Counted from the first letter of the stretch, positions 54,364 to 63,252 are shown. The stretch is 64,000 nt of DNA from Paenibacillus lactis (GCF_017873605.1 NZ_JAGGKI010000005.1:124001-188000); one strand, 5' to 3'. Translations and numbers: made by a program. The notes: a model not told the origin generated them from the letters alone.

Positions 54364-54678
54364 TTACGAAAGTGTCTTCAGACCGATTGCAGAAACCAGA
54401 ATCAGTCCGATGAACAAAAGCCGGCGTCCTTCCTTCGGTTCCCCGAAGGCAAACATTCCGAGCAGCGTACTTCCGGCCGTCCCCATCCCTGTCCATATGG
54501 CATAGGCGGTGCCCATGGATATCTTTGTCATGGACAAAGTCAGCAGCAGGAAGCTGGAGCCCAAGGCGATTGCCAGAAAGAGATACGAACCGAGCGTGCG
54601 GTTAAGGGTTACCCGTCTCAGTGCGATAACGCCAAGCACTTCACACAGGCCGGCTCCGACCAGGGCGATCCATTCCAT
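54364..54678 (-). CDS. SMR-family efflux subunit (second of a pair)
   Basis: This 104-residue four-helix small multidrug resistance protein has the conserved membrane glutamate in helix 1 (GAGLCEVLGVIALRR), GTAYAIWTGMGTAGSTLLGM in helix 3 and LIGLILVSAIGLK-like sequence in helix 4. Its start overlaps the stop of the partner SMR gene (TAATG), which suggests a heterodimer like YkkC-YkkD. Substrates may be cationic compounds or guanidinium; sequence alone does not decide. Confidence 0.9.
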   Translation of the reverse strand: MEWIALVGAGLCEVLGVIALRRVTLNRTLGSYLFLAIALGSSFLLLTLSMTKISMGTAYAIWTGMGTAGSTLLGMFAFGEPKEGRRLLFIGLILVSAIGLKTLS

Positions 54679-55025
54679 TACGCATCAGCCTCCTTTCCGC
54701 CCGCCTCGGAATCCTTCGTGACCAGCTTAAGCCCAAGCACGCCTGCCGCCAGACCTGCAATGAACAGGAGTTTCAGCGGGTTGGCCTGTTCTCCGAATAC
54801 GAGGATCTCAGCGATGACGGTCCCTGCCGTTCCGAGGCCTGTAAAAATGACATATACGGTCCCGATCGGCAGCTTGGCCGCCGATTCAAGAAACACCTTG
54901 AAACTGAATATTATGGAGGCGACGGTTATCAGCCAGTGCCACCACAGCTCGGAATGCTTAAGCCCCGATACCCACACGACCTCCAGAGCGCCAGCAAGCA
55001 ATAAAAGCCACCATGCTTTTCTCAT
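54678..55025 (-). CDS. SMR-family efflux subunit (first of a pair)
   Basis: This 115-residue four-helix protein has the conserved glutamate in AGALEVVWVSGLKHS, GTVYVIFTGLGTAGTV in helix 3 and an extended charged C-terminus (KDSEAGGKEADA). The start at 55025 has GGAGGG ten bases upstream and matches the family N-terminus (MRKAWW); an earlier in-frame start would add 25 polar residues. The W-V-S-G-L-K pattern of helix 1 is the type seen in guanidinium exporters and YkkC. It is divergent from a LysR-type regulator gene. Confidence 0.9.
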   Translation of the reverse strand: MRKAWWLLLLAGALEVVWVSGLKHSELWWHWLITVASIIFSFKVFLESAAKLPIGTVYVIFTGLGTAGTVIAEILVFGEQANPLKLLFIAGLAAGVLGLKLVTKDSEAGGKEADA

Positions 55026-55090
55026 CTTTACACTCCCCTCCATCACATGATTTTGAACATCATCGATGCCAGTGTTATGTGATGTAGTGA

Positions 55091-55120
55091 TTGTAATCAA
55101 AATCTGGAATTAAGTATAAT
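55091..55120 (+). promoter_or_regulatory. Predicted promoter of the LysR gene with nearby TGATT-N2-AATCA palindrome
   Basis: TTGTAA (55091-55096) and TATAAT (55115-55120) are 18 bases apart. The -35 box overlaps the palindrome TGATTGTAATCA (55088-55099), which with the preceding ATGTGATGTAGTG stretch is a candidate LysR binding region shared by the two divergent units. Confidence 0.55.
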
Positions 55121-55176
55121 GATAGATAATTATGGCAGCATCAATTTTATTGATACCACTTGCGGAGGTGAGGACC

Positions 55177-56043
55177 GTGGAATTAACGGATCTGAAAATT
55201 TTTGTGAAGATAGCAGAGGAAGGAAACATATCGCGTGCAGCTGAAGGACTAGGGTACGTTCAATCCAACGTAACGGCACGGATCAAAAAGCTGGAAGCAG
55301 AGCTGGGCGTTTTGCTGTTTAACCGGCAGCCGCATGGGGTGACGCTTACGGAGAAGGGGGCGCTATTCCGGGAATATGCGTATTCGATTATTCGTCTTTC
55401 AGAGGAAGCGGTGCACGCAATGGAGGACGCTCCGTATCCAAGCGGAAGCCTATCGATCGGGATTGTCGATACCCTTCACTGCGGCAGTTTTATTCGGGCT
55501 CTTTCCGATTACCAGGCGAAATATCCGAATGTCAGCCTCAGCTTCATTACCGGAAGCTCGCCGGACCTCATCTCCAAGCTTCTGAATTATCAGCTGGACG
55601 GAGCGTTTGTAACCGGAGAATTTCCTTCGGCGAAGCTGGTCACCGAGTACAGCGAGCAGGATGAGGTTCGTCTGCTGACAACATGGAACGCTCCCTCCCT
55701 ACCCGATCTGTCACGGACTAAGTGGGTGGTGTCTCCCGTTGGCTGCCCCTTTCGCCAGGCGCTGGAATCATGGCTGCGGAGCGAAAGCATCCCTTTAACG
55801 AACATGATTGAGGTTTCGTCGCTGGATACGCTGTTAAGCATCGTAAGATCCGGACTGGCATCCACCCTTCTTCCAAGTTCCGTGCTCTCGGAGGAATATG
55901 CGGACCTGAACAGTTTTCCGGTGCCGGAGGCGTTCCGCCATGCAACGACCAGCCTGGTTCGTCGCAATGACCGCTTTGGCAGCAAGGCGTTCTCGGCATT
56001 TGCCGAGCTGGTGAAGGTTAATTTTGCACAAGGGACGGATTAA
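55177..56043 (+). CDS. LysR-family transcriptional regulator
   Basis: This 288-residue regulator has an N-terminal winged helix-turn-helix (ELTDLKIFVKIAEEGNISRA; LGYVQSNVTARIKKLEAELG) and a C-terminal periplasmic-binding-like effector domain (LSIGIVDTLHCGSFIRALSD; SIVRSGLASTLLPSSVL). The GTG at 55177 follows GGAGG at eight bases; an ATG 15 codons upstream has no ribosome binding site. It is divergent from the paired SMR genes and is their likely regulator. Its 3' end overlaps the convergent acetyltransferase gene by 26 bases. Confidence 0.9.
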   Translation: MELTDLKIFVKIAEEGNISRAAEGLGYVQSNVTARIKKLEAELGVLLFNRQPHGVTLTEKGALFREYAYSIIRLSEEAVHAMEDAPYPSGSLSIGIVDTLHCGSFIRALSDYQAKYPNVSLSFITGSSPDLISKLLNYQLDGAFVTGEFPSAKLVTEYSEQDEVRLLTTWNAPSLPDLSRTKWVVSPVGCPFRQALESWLRSESIPLTNMIEVSSLDTLLSIVRSGLASTLLPSSVLSEEYADLNSFPVPEAFRHATTSLVRRNDRFGSKAFSAFAELVKVNFAQGTD

Positions 56044-56587
56044 GGATGGAATAGATCAAAATATCTTCGAACCGGTCCTTTACCTTCAAATACGAGCGCA
56101 GCCTGCCCTCTTGCTTCATGCCGGTCTTCTCCATCACCCGGAAGGAGCCCGCATTGTCCGGATGGCATTTGGCCTCAATCCGTACCAGCTGCAATCGGTT
56201 AAAACCGAATTCGATAACGCGGCCAATCGCCTCGGTCATGTAGCCACGATTCCAATAACGGTTCGAGAGAACATAACCTAGCTCGGCCTTCTGACTCCGG
56301 TTATCCCATTGGATGAAGCTGCAGGTTCCAATCAAAGCGCCTGATTGCTTGTCCTCGATGCCCCAGGGGCCGACCTTTTGCTGATCGTAGCGCTGCATGA
56401 TAAATTCGATAAACCGCCTCGTATCATCACGGGATTGATGGACGTCCCACACCGTGTACTTCGAGACCTCCGGCACGGAGCAATAATCGTACATGTCCTC
56501 AAGATCGTCCCAGCGGATGCGTCTTAGACGGGTCCGATCCGTCTCAAGTTCCGGGAAAGGCTCGAAAGCATCCTCAATTTTCTTCAT
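56018..56587 (-). CDS. GNAT-family N-acetyltransferase (RimJ/RimL type)
   Basis: This 189-residue acetyltransferase resembles RimJ/RimL and YjcK-type enzymes: ELETDRTRLRRIRWDDLEDM at the start, SGALIGTCSFIQWD, the acetyl-CoA segment LSNRYWNRGYMTEAIGRVIE, and ECKCHPDN-like RIEAKCHPDNAGSFRVMEKT. The acceptor may be an N-terminal amine of a protein or a small amine. The ATG at 56587 follows AAGGAG; the alternative start eight codons upstream overlaps that site. Confidence 0.88.
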   Translation of the reverse strand: MKKIEDAFEPFPELETDRTRLRRIRWDDLEDMYDYCSVPEVSKYTVWDVHQSRDDTRRFIEFIMQRYDQQKVGPWGIEDKQSGALIGTCSFIQWDNRSQKAELGYVLSNRYWNRGYMTEAIGRVIEFGFNRLQLVRIEAKCHPDNAGSFRVMEKTGMKQEGRLRSYLKVKDRFEDILIYSILNPSLVQN

Positions 56588-56613
56588 AGGTTTCGCTCCT
56601 TCCTTATTCAAGG

Positions 56614-57492
56614 CTATAAACCGGCATCCATCCGTAATGCATCCTCCGTACCTGCTAGCTCCAGCTGCTTCCGGATGTAGCGCGCCACCCCGTCGGCATC
56701 GTTCGAATCCACCACCAGATCCGCCAATTCCTGGATTCGCTCGTGCGCGTTCCGCACGGCAATTCGGGTGCCGCCCGCTTCAAACAGCCCCAGGTCATTG
56801 AGATGATCACCGAAGACAACTGTGTTCTGGAGCGGAATCCCCATATGATCAGCCCATAGGCGAAGCCCGTCCCGTTTGTTCCCATTCACGTGGCTGAATT
56901 CCAAAAAGTAATGATTTCTTATGTAATAGTCCGGCATCATATGCGCATGCACCACATCTCCGAAACAATCGTTGACCTCCCGGCGAATCGGCTCCAGCTC
57001 ATCGAACAGGCCAATATACGTCAGGGCCAATGTTCGGTGCCCCTCTGGACAATGTAAGGCTGCTACCTCCATAAATCTCGGATCATTCACGCGGCTTTGA
57101 TAAAATGCAGTCTCTCCCTCCCGGCAAAGCGTTTCATGGAGCACGCGTTCCCGGTGATCGGCATCCAATGAAAAGTAAAAAGGCGTCAGCCCGTGTTTCT
57201 TTCCGATCCGGATGATATCGCTCGAAATTTTGTGATCCAGCCAATACCCGTCAATGACCGTCCCATTATGGCCGTTATAGATCAAAGCCCCGTTATACAG
57301 GATCAGAGGGTGCTTCCAAGGAATGTCCGCAACAACTTGCATAGCGCTGACATATCCGCGCGCCGTTGCGAATGTAACGACAACATCATGCTGCAGCGCT
57401 GCCTCGATGGTTTCCAACGTATAAGGGGAGAGCGTCTGATCCGACCTTAGAAGCGTCCCGTCCAGGTCTGTAATAAATGCTTGATGGTTCAA
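56614..57492 (-). CDS. Cof-type HAD-IIB hydrolase
   Basis: This 292-residue sugar-phosphatase-like protein of HAD subfamily IIB (Cof type) has motif I FITDLDGTLL, motif II FATARGY, and the C-terminal motifs NKRDGLRLWADHMG and VFGDHLNDLGLFEAGG with the closing RNAHERIQELAD. The large C2 cap domain lies between. The TTG at 57492 follows AAGGAGG at nine bases and starts right at the domain. The frame remains open upstream but without a ribosome binding site. Confidence 0.9.
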   Translation of the reverse strand: MNHQAFITDLDGTLLRSDQTLSPYTLETIEAALQHDVVVTFATARGYVSAMQVVADIPWKHPLILYNGALIYNGHNGTVIDGYWLDHKISSDIIRIGKKHGLTPFYFSLDADHRERVLHETLCREGETAFYQSRVNDPRFMEVAALHCPEGHRTLALTYIGLFDELEPIRREVNDCFGDVVHAHMMPDYYIRNHYFLEFSHVNGNKRDGLRLWADHMGIPLQNTVVFGDHLNDLGLFEAGGTRIAVRNAHERIQELADLVVDSNDADGVARYIRKQLELAGTEDALRMDAGL

Positions 57493-57631
57493 TCGGATAA
57501 GCCTCCTTGTAGTAATATGATGATGTCTAAGCCTGAGTCCCAACCATGTGGTGTAGATGGAGACACGCAGGAGTTTGCAGCTTTTTTATGAGATCCAATG
57601 AAAAAAAGCTTCCCGAATCATAACCCATATG

Positions 57632-58282
57632 CTACTGCACAAACGCCATGACGTCCCGAATATCCTGAATGTCCGCCAATGGCTGAACGCCCATGCGATT
57701 CATTTTGGAGATATCTCCCCGGTAGGCAATGAACGGTATGCCGGCACACTCGGACGCTTTGCCGTCCACCCATGCATCGCCAACAGAGAGCCATTGGCTT
57801 GGAGTGGTATGCGCAAAAAACTCCAGCACCCGCAAGTAGCCATCCGGTGCAGGCTTTAAGGAACCCATCTGTTCTCTTCCCACGATCAGGTCAAAATACG
57901 ATGCGATTCCGTTCTCCTCCAAAGCCGTCAGGGCTGCATCCCGCGCATTATTCGTAACTATGGACAAATGTAAACTTCCATGCAAATGACGGATCAACTC
58001 CAGCGCGCCATCTTCAAGCTCGGCGCCGGCCATCCCCTTGATCTCATGCTGTTTGGCGATATCCCACATGCGCCGGGACAGTTCATCCGTCATATGACCG
58101 GTCTGCATCGCCTCCGCGATGACCGTAGAGGTCGTATGGGTGTCCATAGACAGACCTTGCGGGAGCACCCGATGGTCTACAAGAAAAGTGTAAATCGCCC
58201 ATTTCATGGCGTTAAAGTCAATGCTCGACCGCAGCAGCGTGTTGTCCATGTCGAATACAATGCCTTTCCAGTTGCTATTCAT
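57632..58282 (-). CDS. HAD-IA family hydrolase
   Basis: This 216-residue protein is a HAD phosphatase with a helical cap. Motif I is IVFDMDNTLL (both Asp present), motif II LSIVTNNARD, the conserved Lys in GSLKPAPDG and motif IV SVGDAWVDGKAS. It resembles phosphoglycolate phosphatase and pyrophosphatase PpaX-like enzymes, but the substrate is unknown. AGGAG lies nine bases before the ATG. Confidence 0.9.
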   Translation of the reverse strand: MNSNWKGIVFDMDNTLLRSSIDFNAMKWAIYTFLVDHRVLPQGLSMDTHTTSTVIAEAMQTGHMTDELSRRMWDIAKQHEIKGMAGAELEDGALELIRHLHGSLHLSIVTNNARDAALTALEENGIASYFDLIVGREQMGSLKPAPDGYLRVLEFFAHTTPSQWLSVGDAWVDGKASECAGIPFIAYRGDISKMNRMGVQPLADIQDIRDVMAFVQ

Positions 58283-58286
58283 GGTA

Positions 58287-58832
58287 TCACACTCCTGTCA
58301 TCCGAATGCTACGAAGCACGAAATCTTCCGGCCACTCCTTTTTGTTCATGCGAATAAGCGCAGTAACGTTCGCTTCACCCGGGTAACCCTCGGTTACCTC
58401 GTCATGAGATGGCGATAGCTCGATGAAAAGGCTGGCAGGTTGAGCTCCGTCCGCTTCCGCAATGCTCATCGACACAATCTCGAAGCCTTCGGAAGAGGGA
58501 TGCTTTCCTGCATGGATCATCAAATAAATCTCTTCTTCGGTTTCCTTGAGCACGCTGGCTCCCGGAACGCGGTTGTGCTGCGCTTCGTATTGTTCTTGAA
58601 TATCCTGATCCACTTGATTGTCCGTCCGAAACTCCCATACGTAATCCGGTGAGGTTTTCGTATAAGCAAGCTGCGCATACGCGATCGGAATGAGCTTGCG
58701 GTCATGAACGGCCTCGACCGTTTCCGCTTCGCTAACCGGCGGTTTAGACCGGTCTGAATTTTCCATAATGCAGCCAGTGATAATGAGTGTGACCAATGCG
58801 ATCATGAGACTGATGTAGGCAGGTTTCCGCAT
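58287..58832 (-). CDS. Lipoprotein, possibly with PrcB-like domain
   Basis: This 181-residue lipoprotein has a signal peptide and lipobox I-T-G-C (Cys21). The mature part ends in a beta-rich domain whose pattern (EIYLMIHAGKHPSSEGFEIV ... FIELSPSHDEV ... VTALIRMNK) resembles the C-terminal PrcB domain of protease-complex proteins; I hold this assignment loosely. It ends 4 bases before the HAD gene and begins 2 bases after the RDD gene, so the three are probably one operon. Confidence 0.75.
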   Translation of the reverse strand: MRKPAYISLMIALVTLIITGCIMENSDRSKPPVSEAETVEAVHDRKLIPIAYAQLAYTKTSPDYVWEFRTDNQVDQDIQEQYEAQHNRVPGASVLKETEEEIYLMIHAGKHPSSEGFEIVSMSIAEADGAQPASLFIELSPSHDEVTEGYPGEANVTALIRMNKKEWPEDFVLRSIRMTGV

Positions 58833-58834
58833 GG

Positions 58835-59233
58835 CTAACCCCTTACAACTTCCGTGCCTGCAATGAAATCATGAATGGCGCGTTTGTCCTCCCGCAGTGC
58901 CACCATCAAGATGCTGGCGATGAAACCAATCCCAAATGTCAATATATACACGAGTCCGGCAACGACATTGCGAAGCAGCATCGTTCCAATGCCCGGCGGA
59001 TTCAGCGTATCGTATTTGCGAATTCGAATGCCGCATATCCGCTTCCCGACCGTGTACCCTTTCCAGTAAACGGGTACCAGGATGCCGTACAAGGCTAACA
59101 AAAAATTGCTGATCGGTTCATTTTCGAAATCGCCTGTCAGTATTCCAAATAGAATGCTTATTGGTAAAGAGACGATCAGGGCATCCAACAACCAGGCCCC
59201 AAAACGTATCCAAAAGCCCGCTTCTTCATTCAT
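58835..59233 (-). CDS. RDD-family membrane protein
   Basis: This 132-residue protein has three membrane helices and the RDD signature: Arg in FWIRFGAWLLDALIVSLP, and two later acidic/basic positions in TVGKRICGIRIRKYDTLNPP and HDFIAGTEVV. RDD proteins are small membrane proteins of uncertain transport or ion-homeostasis function. GGGGG precedes the ATG. It is followed after two bases by the lipoprotein gene. Confidence 0.9.
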   Translation of the reverse strand: MNEEAGFWIRFGAWLLDALIVSLPISILFGILTGDFENEPISNFLLALYGILVPVYWKGYTVGKRICGIRIRKYDTLNPPGIGTMLLRNVVAGLVYILTFGIGFIASILMVALREDKRAIHDFIAGTEVVRG

Positions 59234-59328
59234 AACGCATCCCCCTCATCGATCAGGTATCCGCTGTTAAGGATTCCGCCCTTCACTGCCAGATTCATCA
59301 AGTTCCTTCCAGTTGCTCTCGATCCGAT

Positions 59329-59559
59329 TTAAATCCTTCTTATACCATTGAACAAATACGAACCATAGACGTGGTATAGCCCGATCGCCAAGCTGATTAT
59401 GCTCAGTATCACAGGAGCCTTTCCTACGTCTTGTAGAGCTTCATCGAAAAGGATATACACTTGTGAATTTATCGTTATGATGGCAGCGGTCAAATAACGG
59501 ATTCCGAAGAGCACCACGGATATACCGATGAATACTGCGCCTAGCGTCCGATTATGCAC
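59329..59559 (-). CDS. Small membrane protein of unknown function
   Basis: This is a protein of about 76 residues with two hydrophobic segments (GAVFIGISVVLFGIRYLTAA and APVILSIISLAIGLYHVYGS) and a short acidic loop between them. I place the start at GTG 59559 because AGGAGG sits five to six bases upstream; an ATG five codons earlier has that site inside the coding frame. I do not recognise a family. Confidence 0.6.
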   Translation of the reverse strand: MHNRTLGAVFIGISVVLFGIRYLTAAIITINSQVYILFDEALQDVGKAPVILSIISLAIGLYHVYGSYLFNGIRRI

Positions 59560-59786
59560 AACATCCCTCCTCATACGACTTTTTAAGGATTGCTATGTGA
59601 TGTGATCCACTCTTCAACCCGCTTCATCTGGGCATTGAACCTCGTACTCCTGTAACAGCAGGTATCACCATGTATCCTATATCACAATATTTTCCACTCC
59701 CTTCATTGTAAACTTCTTCCGTTCATCCAACAACAGGTTTTCCATGATTTCCCACACGGATTAAGCGTACAGGCCAGATTTGTGCA
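59560..59786. other. Gene-free stretch, nothing recognised
   Basis: No reading frame with a ribosome binding site, no repeat and no clear regulatory palindrome was found here. It separates the small membrane protein gene from the terminator of the VanZ operon. Confidence 0.5.
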
Positions 59787-59826
59787 TAAAAAAGAACAGC
59801 TAACACGTTATCGTGAAAGCCGTTCT
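59787..59826 (-). terminator. Terminator of the VanZ operon
   Basis: On the minus strand a 9-bp stem AGAACGGCT/AGCTGTTCT (with one G-T pair) encloses a second stem CACG/CGTG with an ATAA loop and is followed by six T. It lies about 70 bases beyond the VanZ stop codon. Confidence 0.85.
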
Positions 59827-59894
59827 GTCATGGTATCCTGATGGACCGCGGGTGGAGGTCTTGCCCCTGCGTGGCAGCTTAATCCACTTATTTG

Positions 59895-60320
59895 TCATCT
59901 GTCTGCACGTCTCCATATGTACCCGATGGTTCGAAGAAGACCGTAGCCGATCATAACGCCGATCGTATTCAAGATCACATCGTCAACATCCAGACTCCCC
60001 CGGCGAGTAATGAGTTGTATAAGCTCGAGCAGTAAAATTCCAGGCAGAAAATAAGCGATGGTCTTGGCAAAGCCGGCTTGAATTGCCAGCGGAATGAGCA
60101 CACCGAACGGGAGAAACACACCGATGTTTCCGGCAATATTGATGAGAGCTTCCATGGAATGAATCGGAATGTAGTGACGGATGGTAGCAAGTGGAATGAT
60201 ATTGTAGCTGTACTCCAGCAGCCGTGTCCTTCCATAACCCCAAAGCATCCAGTAGGCAAGCAGTAAGGAGTATGCGATTAATAAAGGCCAAGACCACTCA
60301 ATTCGATATCGGGATTTCAT
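59895..60320 (-). CDS. VanZ-family membrane protein
   Basis: This 141-residue protein has about four membrane helices and VanZ-family marks: a short loop with NIIPLATI, NIAGNIGVFLPFGVLIPL in the middle, and LIQLITRRGSLDVDDVILNT (acidic pair) near the end. VanZ of glycopeptide-resistance clusters gives teicoplanin tolerance, but chromosomal members are common and unassigned. Its start overlaps the NUDIX gene by four bases (ATGA). Confidence 0.92.
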   Translation of the reverse strand: MKSRYRIEWSWPLLIAYSLLLAYWMLWGYGRTRLLEYSYNIIPLATIRHYIPIHSMEALINIAGNIGVFLPFGVLIPLAIQAGFAKTIAYFLPGILLLELIQLITRRGSLDVDDVILNTIGVMIGYGLLRTIGYIWRRADR

Positions 60321-60799
60321 GGATTAAAATAAGGCTCCAACTGATGATCCTCGATCAATTCAATATTTTTACGTTCCGTTGCGTATTTCTTAATATGTTG
60401 TTTGATGTTGGGGTACAGCACGATGTCATCCAATTGTGAAAGGGGGATCCACCGTACGGAGGATTGGTCAGGATCGGGAATATCAGGCAGCCTGGCCACA
60501 GAACCAGCCTGAGGGCAGCATTCCAAGACAATATATAACGTATGGATATTCGACGTATTATTACCGGAATGATGATGCGGGGCGTATTCGTACACAAAGG
60601 CGATTGGGCCGGCAACAGCTGTTATCGTAGTCTCTTCATATAACTCCCGCAGCACGCCGTCGGTAATGGTTTCGCCGGGCTCTGCCCCGCCACCGGGCAG
60701 ATTGTAATGAATCCCGTTCGCATCCGAATACTCGACCAGCAGGATCCGCTCATCTTGAATCACTAATGCCGTGGGCCGTACTCTTATATGGTAACTCAT
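60317..60799 (-). CDS. NUDIX hydrolase
   Basis: This 160-residue NUDIX protein shows RPTALVIQDERILLVEYSDA and the box GGGAEPGETITDGVLRELYE-ETT, with the metal-binding glutamates present. AGGTG lies upstream of the ATG. It overlaps the histidine phosphatase gene before it and the VanZ gene after it by four bases each, so all three are one translation-coupled operon. The substrate is unknown. Confidence 0.9.
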   Translation of the reverse strand: MSYHIRVRPTALVIQDERILLVEYSDANGIHYNLPGGGAEPGETITDGVLRELYEETTITAVAGPIAFVYEYAPHHHSGNNTSNIHTLYIVLECCPQAGSVARLPDIPDPDQSSVRWIPLSQLDDIVLYPNIKQHIKKYATERKNIELIEDHQLEPYFNP

Positions 60800-61425
60800 G
60801 GAGACACCTCGTTTCGGTTGGTCGGTTCATAGGTATATGCAATACTATCCTTCTGCAAATGTCTTATGTCGTTATACAGCGAACATTCCCAATGGTCGCC
60901 GACTTGGGTGATGACGGTTAGAGAAGCGTTATCGATGTAGGTGGCTCTAAAACGATGGGGCATCAGATATTGCAAGGTTAAGCCAATGACCGCGCCATGG
61001 CTTACTGCGAGGATGTATTGGTGATTAAGCTTGTTCGATATGTCATTCACGAATCGGCTTCCTCTTGCCGCGACAGCCTCATAGGGCTCCATCCTCAAAT
61101 CAAGATCCCGCCACTGCTGCCCCCAGGTTTGAATCCGCTGTTCTTCTGTCGTTCCCTCGATCAGACCGCAATCGATCTCGCGGATGCAGTGCTCCTGGAT
61201 AACATCCCGCACACCTAGCTCATGCGCAATGATTTCGGCCGTCTCCTTCGCCCGAATTAACGTACTCGTAACGATCGCCTCCCACGGCCCGTTCTTCAAT
61301 CTTTCAGCTAATAATTTGGCTTGTTGTCTTCCTTCACCGTTAAGCGGAATATCGCTAAGTCCTTGGGCGCGGCCCAGTGCATTCCAGTCAGTTAACCCAT
61401 GACGGACGAAACCAATGGTTGCCAA
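60796..61425 (-). CDS. Histidine phosphatase family protein
   Basis: This 209-residue phosphatase or mutase of the phosphoglycerate-mutase-like superfamily has the RHG motif FVRHGLTDWN near the N-terminus (phospho-acceptor His), the second arginine in STLIRAKETAEIIA, the acid EIDCGLIEG and the second catalytic His in AVSHGAVIG. It resembles GpmB/PhoE and alpha-ribazole phosphatase-type enzymes. The start is TTG 61425, behind GAGGG, or the GTG just before it. It leads the operon with the NUDIX and VanZ genes. Confidence 0.9.
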   Translation of the reverse strand: MATIGFVRHGLTDWNALGRAQGLSDIPLNGEGRQQAKLLAERLKNGPWEAIVTSTLIRAKETAEIIAHELGVRDVIQEHCIREIDCGLIEGTTEEQRIQTWGQQWRDLDLRMEPYEAVAARGSRFVNDISNKLNHQYILAVSHGAVIGLTLQYLMPHRFRATYIDNASLTVITQVGDHWECSLYNDIRHLQKDSIAYTYEPTNRNEVSP

Positions 61426-61563
61426 CACAATCCCTCACTTCTCGAGTATTCTGTGTTCAAGGCTGCATTTTCCACCGGATAATGATGTACCGGTTCACTA
61501 GTAAATTATTTCCAGCACAAACCGCAGGCCGAGGTTGATCACGGTATACATCCAGTGATCCCC

Positions 61564-62007
61564 TTATGCTTCGAGCTGCTTCTTATGGTGAATCATGTGC
61601 TCGATATAATCATCGAACAGCCACTCCAGCGTAACCTCCGTGCCATCGTCAAGGATGCCTTTTTTGCGGTAATCAGCTTCCCCCGCCTGCTGCATGACAC
61701 GAACGATCATCCGGTTCAGCTCCCGCCACAATGTAAGAACCTCACCCGGCTGATATTGGTCTTGATACCCCTGAAGACGAACCCAGTCGTCCTGCGTATA
61801 TCCCTGAATGTGGATTGGTTTATCGGACAACAGAAACCGTACGAACCGCTGATGATTATTCAGCGCGGAGTCGCATAGATGGCCAAGAATTTCCTGCTTC
61901 GACCACTTCTCGATAGACGGTTTCCGAGTAAACGCCTCCTCCGTCATGGCCTCAACGAGCTCTGTTACTTCTGTGATCAATGATTTCAATCGATCGAGTG
62001 CTTCCAT
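61564..62007 (-). CDS. DinB-family protein
   Basis: This 147-residue four-helix bundle protein is of the DinB/YfiT type. The metal-site histidines are seen in WSKQEILGHLCDSALNNHQR and DDYIEHMIHHKKQLE, in the family's usual positions. Members may act as thiol S-transferases, for example with bacillithiol, but the function is mostly unassigned. AGGAG precedes the ATG. Confidence 0.88.
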   Translation of the reverse strand: MEALDRLKSLITEVTELVEAMTEEAFTRKPSIEKWSKQEILGHLCDSALNNHQRFVRFLLSDKPIHIQGYTQDDWVRLQGYQDQYQPGEVLTLWRELNRMIVRVMQQAGEADYRKKGILDDGTEVTLEWLFDDYIEHMIHHKKQLEA

Positions 62008-62050
62008 GTACCTTCCGCTCCTTTATTCGAAAATGATGAGCCTTTTCTTG

Positions 62051-63130
62051 CTATATGTCGCTTACAATCAGCGGTAGACCCAGAAATTTGGCATATCCCT
62101 GGGCGGCCGCGAGAATATCCTCCTTCCGTTCTTCAAGGGGAGTAAAAGGCGCAAAAGTGACCTCGACTCCGTTACGCTTGATCTCCCTCCTCCATACGCC
62201 GGCAATTCGGCCGTCCACAACGATCATTGGCTGAAACACTCCGTTGCGATATGGCGCGATCTTCGGATCGTGTTCCGGTTCAATTACGGCATCCCGCGCC
62301 TTATAGCCCAAGTAATACTCATCGAATCCCGGTAAAAGGTGGACAGCTGGCTGCTCCTGCTGATGCTCCGGTAAGGAAGCCGACATCCAATAAACTGCGT
62401 TGTCGAGCTTGATCTTCTGCAGAACATTCGAAACAGACTCCACGCCGCGCTTTGCTTCAGACAGCGAAAGCCCGGTCCACCATGCAAAATCCTGAACCGT
62501 AGCAGGACCGTGCCCGGTAAAGTAACGCAGGGCAAGCTCGGCCAAAGCTTCCTCGGTTGTCAGCTCCTTTAATTGACCGACCCATGCTTCGAGCAAAACA
62601 AAGGTTTGTTGATTGCCTTCCCGCGGTCCAAAGCAGAGCATGCCGTTCCGGCTCAAATATCCAAGGACATAGTTCCCCAAGCCATTCTTCGTCGAGATGC
62701 CGTCTTCCTCCAGAACCGTCATCAAATCCGGGCGTGGTACGGGAGTTCCATCATGCAGCGCTCTTTCGATTAAGCTTCTGCAGCGCTTCAGTATTTCTCC
62801 ATCGAGTCCGAGCTCCGCCTGTTTCCGCTTGTCATGAGCTTGTAATCGAGGGGCGGTCAGCTTCTGCATCCATAGAACATCCTCGGCCGGCACCATAAAA
62901 ATCGTTCCCCGCATCGGCCAGGTAAGCACGATTTTCCGCTCAGCAATTGCCAGCTCTACATCCGGCAGCCCGGCGGAAGCCGTTCGCAAACCAACTCCCC
63001 AGACCGCCTGGCCGAAATCCTGGGCTTGAACCGCGCCTAATCCTTTTACGACTTGTTCCGGTGTATTAAACTTCTTGTTCCCGATCCCCTGGGACGACAG
63101 CCTTAAGCTAGCAATCGTTGGATTTGTCAA
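62051..63130 (-). CDS. Winged-helix DNA glycosylase-like protein (HTH_42/AlkZ family)
   Basis: This 359-residue protein belongs to the HTH_42 family, which includes the AlkZ and YcaQ DNA glycosylases that unhook crosslinks. The catalytic Q-x-Q motif is present as AVQAQDF (Gln35, Gln37). Other segments are MRGTIFMVPAEDVLWM, YFTGHGPATVQDFAWWTGLS and LLPGFDEYYLGYKARD, then VVDGRIAGVWRRE. In Streptomyces AlkZ repairs azinomycin damage; here no biosynthetic genes are near. A TTG start with GGGAG upstream is used. Confidence 0.88.
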   Translation of the reverse strand: MTNPTIASLRLSSQGIGNKKFNTPEQVVKGLGAVQAQDFGQAVWGVGLRTASAGLPDVELAIAERKIVLTWPMRGTIFMVPAEDVLWMQKLTAPRLQAHDKRKQAELGLDGEILKRCRSLIERALHDGTPVPRPDLMTVLEEDGISTKNGLGNYVLGYLSRNGMLCFGPREGNQQTFVLLEAWVGQLKELTTEEALAELALRYFTGHGPATVQDFAWWTGLSLSEAKRGVESVSNVLQKIKLDNAVYWMSASLPEHQQEQPAVHLLPGFDEYYLGYKARDAVIEPEHDPKIAPYRNGVFQPMIVVDGRIAGVWRREIKRNGVEVTFAPFTPLEERKEDILAAAQGYAKFLGLPLIVSDI

Positions 63131-63252
63131 TTCCGCAACACTCCCTAGACATCAAATAGAACCGCAGGTGCCGTTAAGCAGCCTCCATCAAACGAATGAG
63201 CAAGCGTACTTCTGAGCTTGTAAGTGACACCCTGATTTTCACGAAAGTTTGC

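Noticed and set aside
55026..55130. Guanidine (ykkC) riboswitch before the SMR pair
   Set aside because: The leader is short and shows none of the conserved ykkC core; the divergent LysR gene offers another mode of control.
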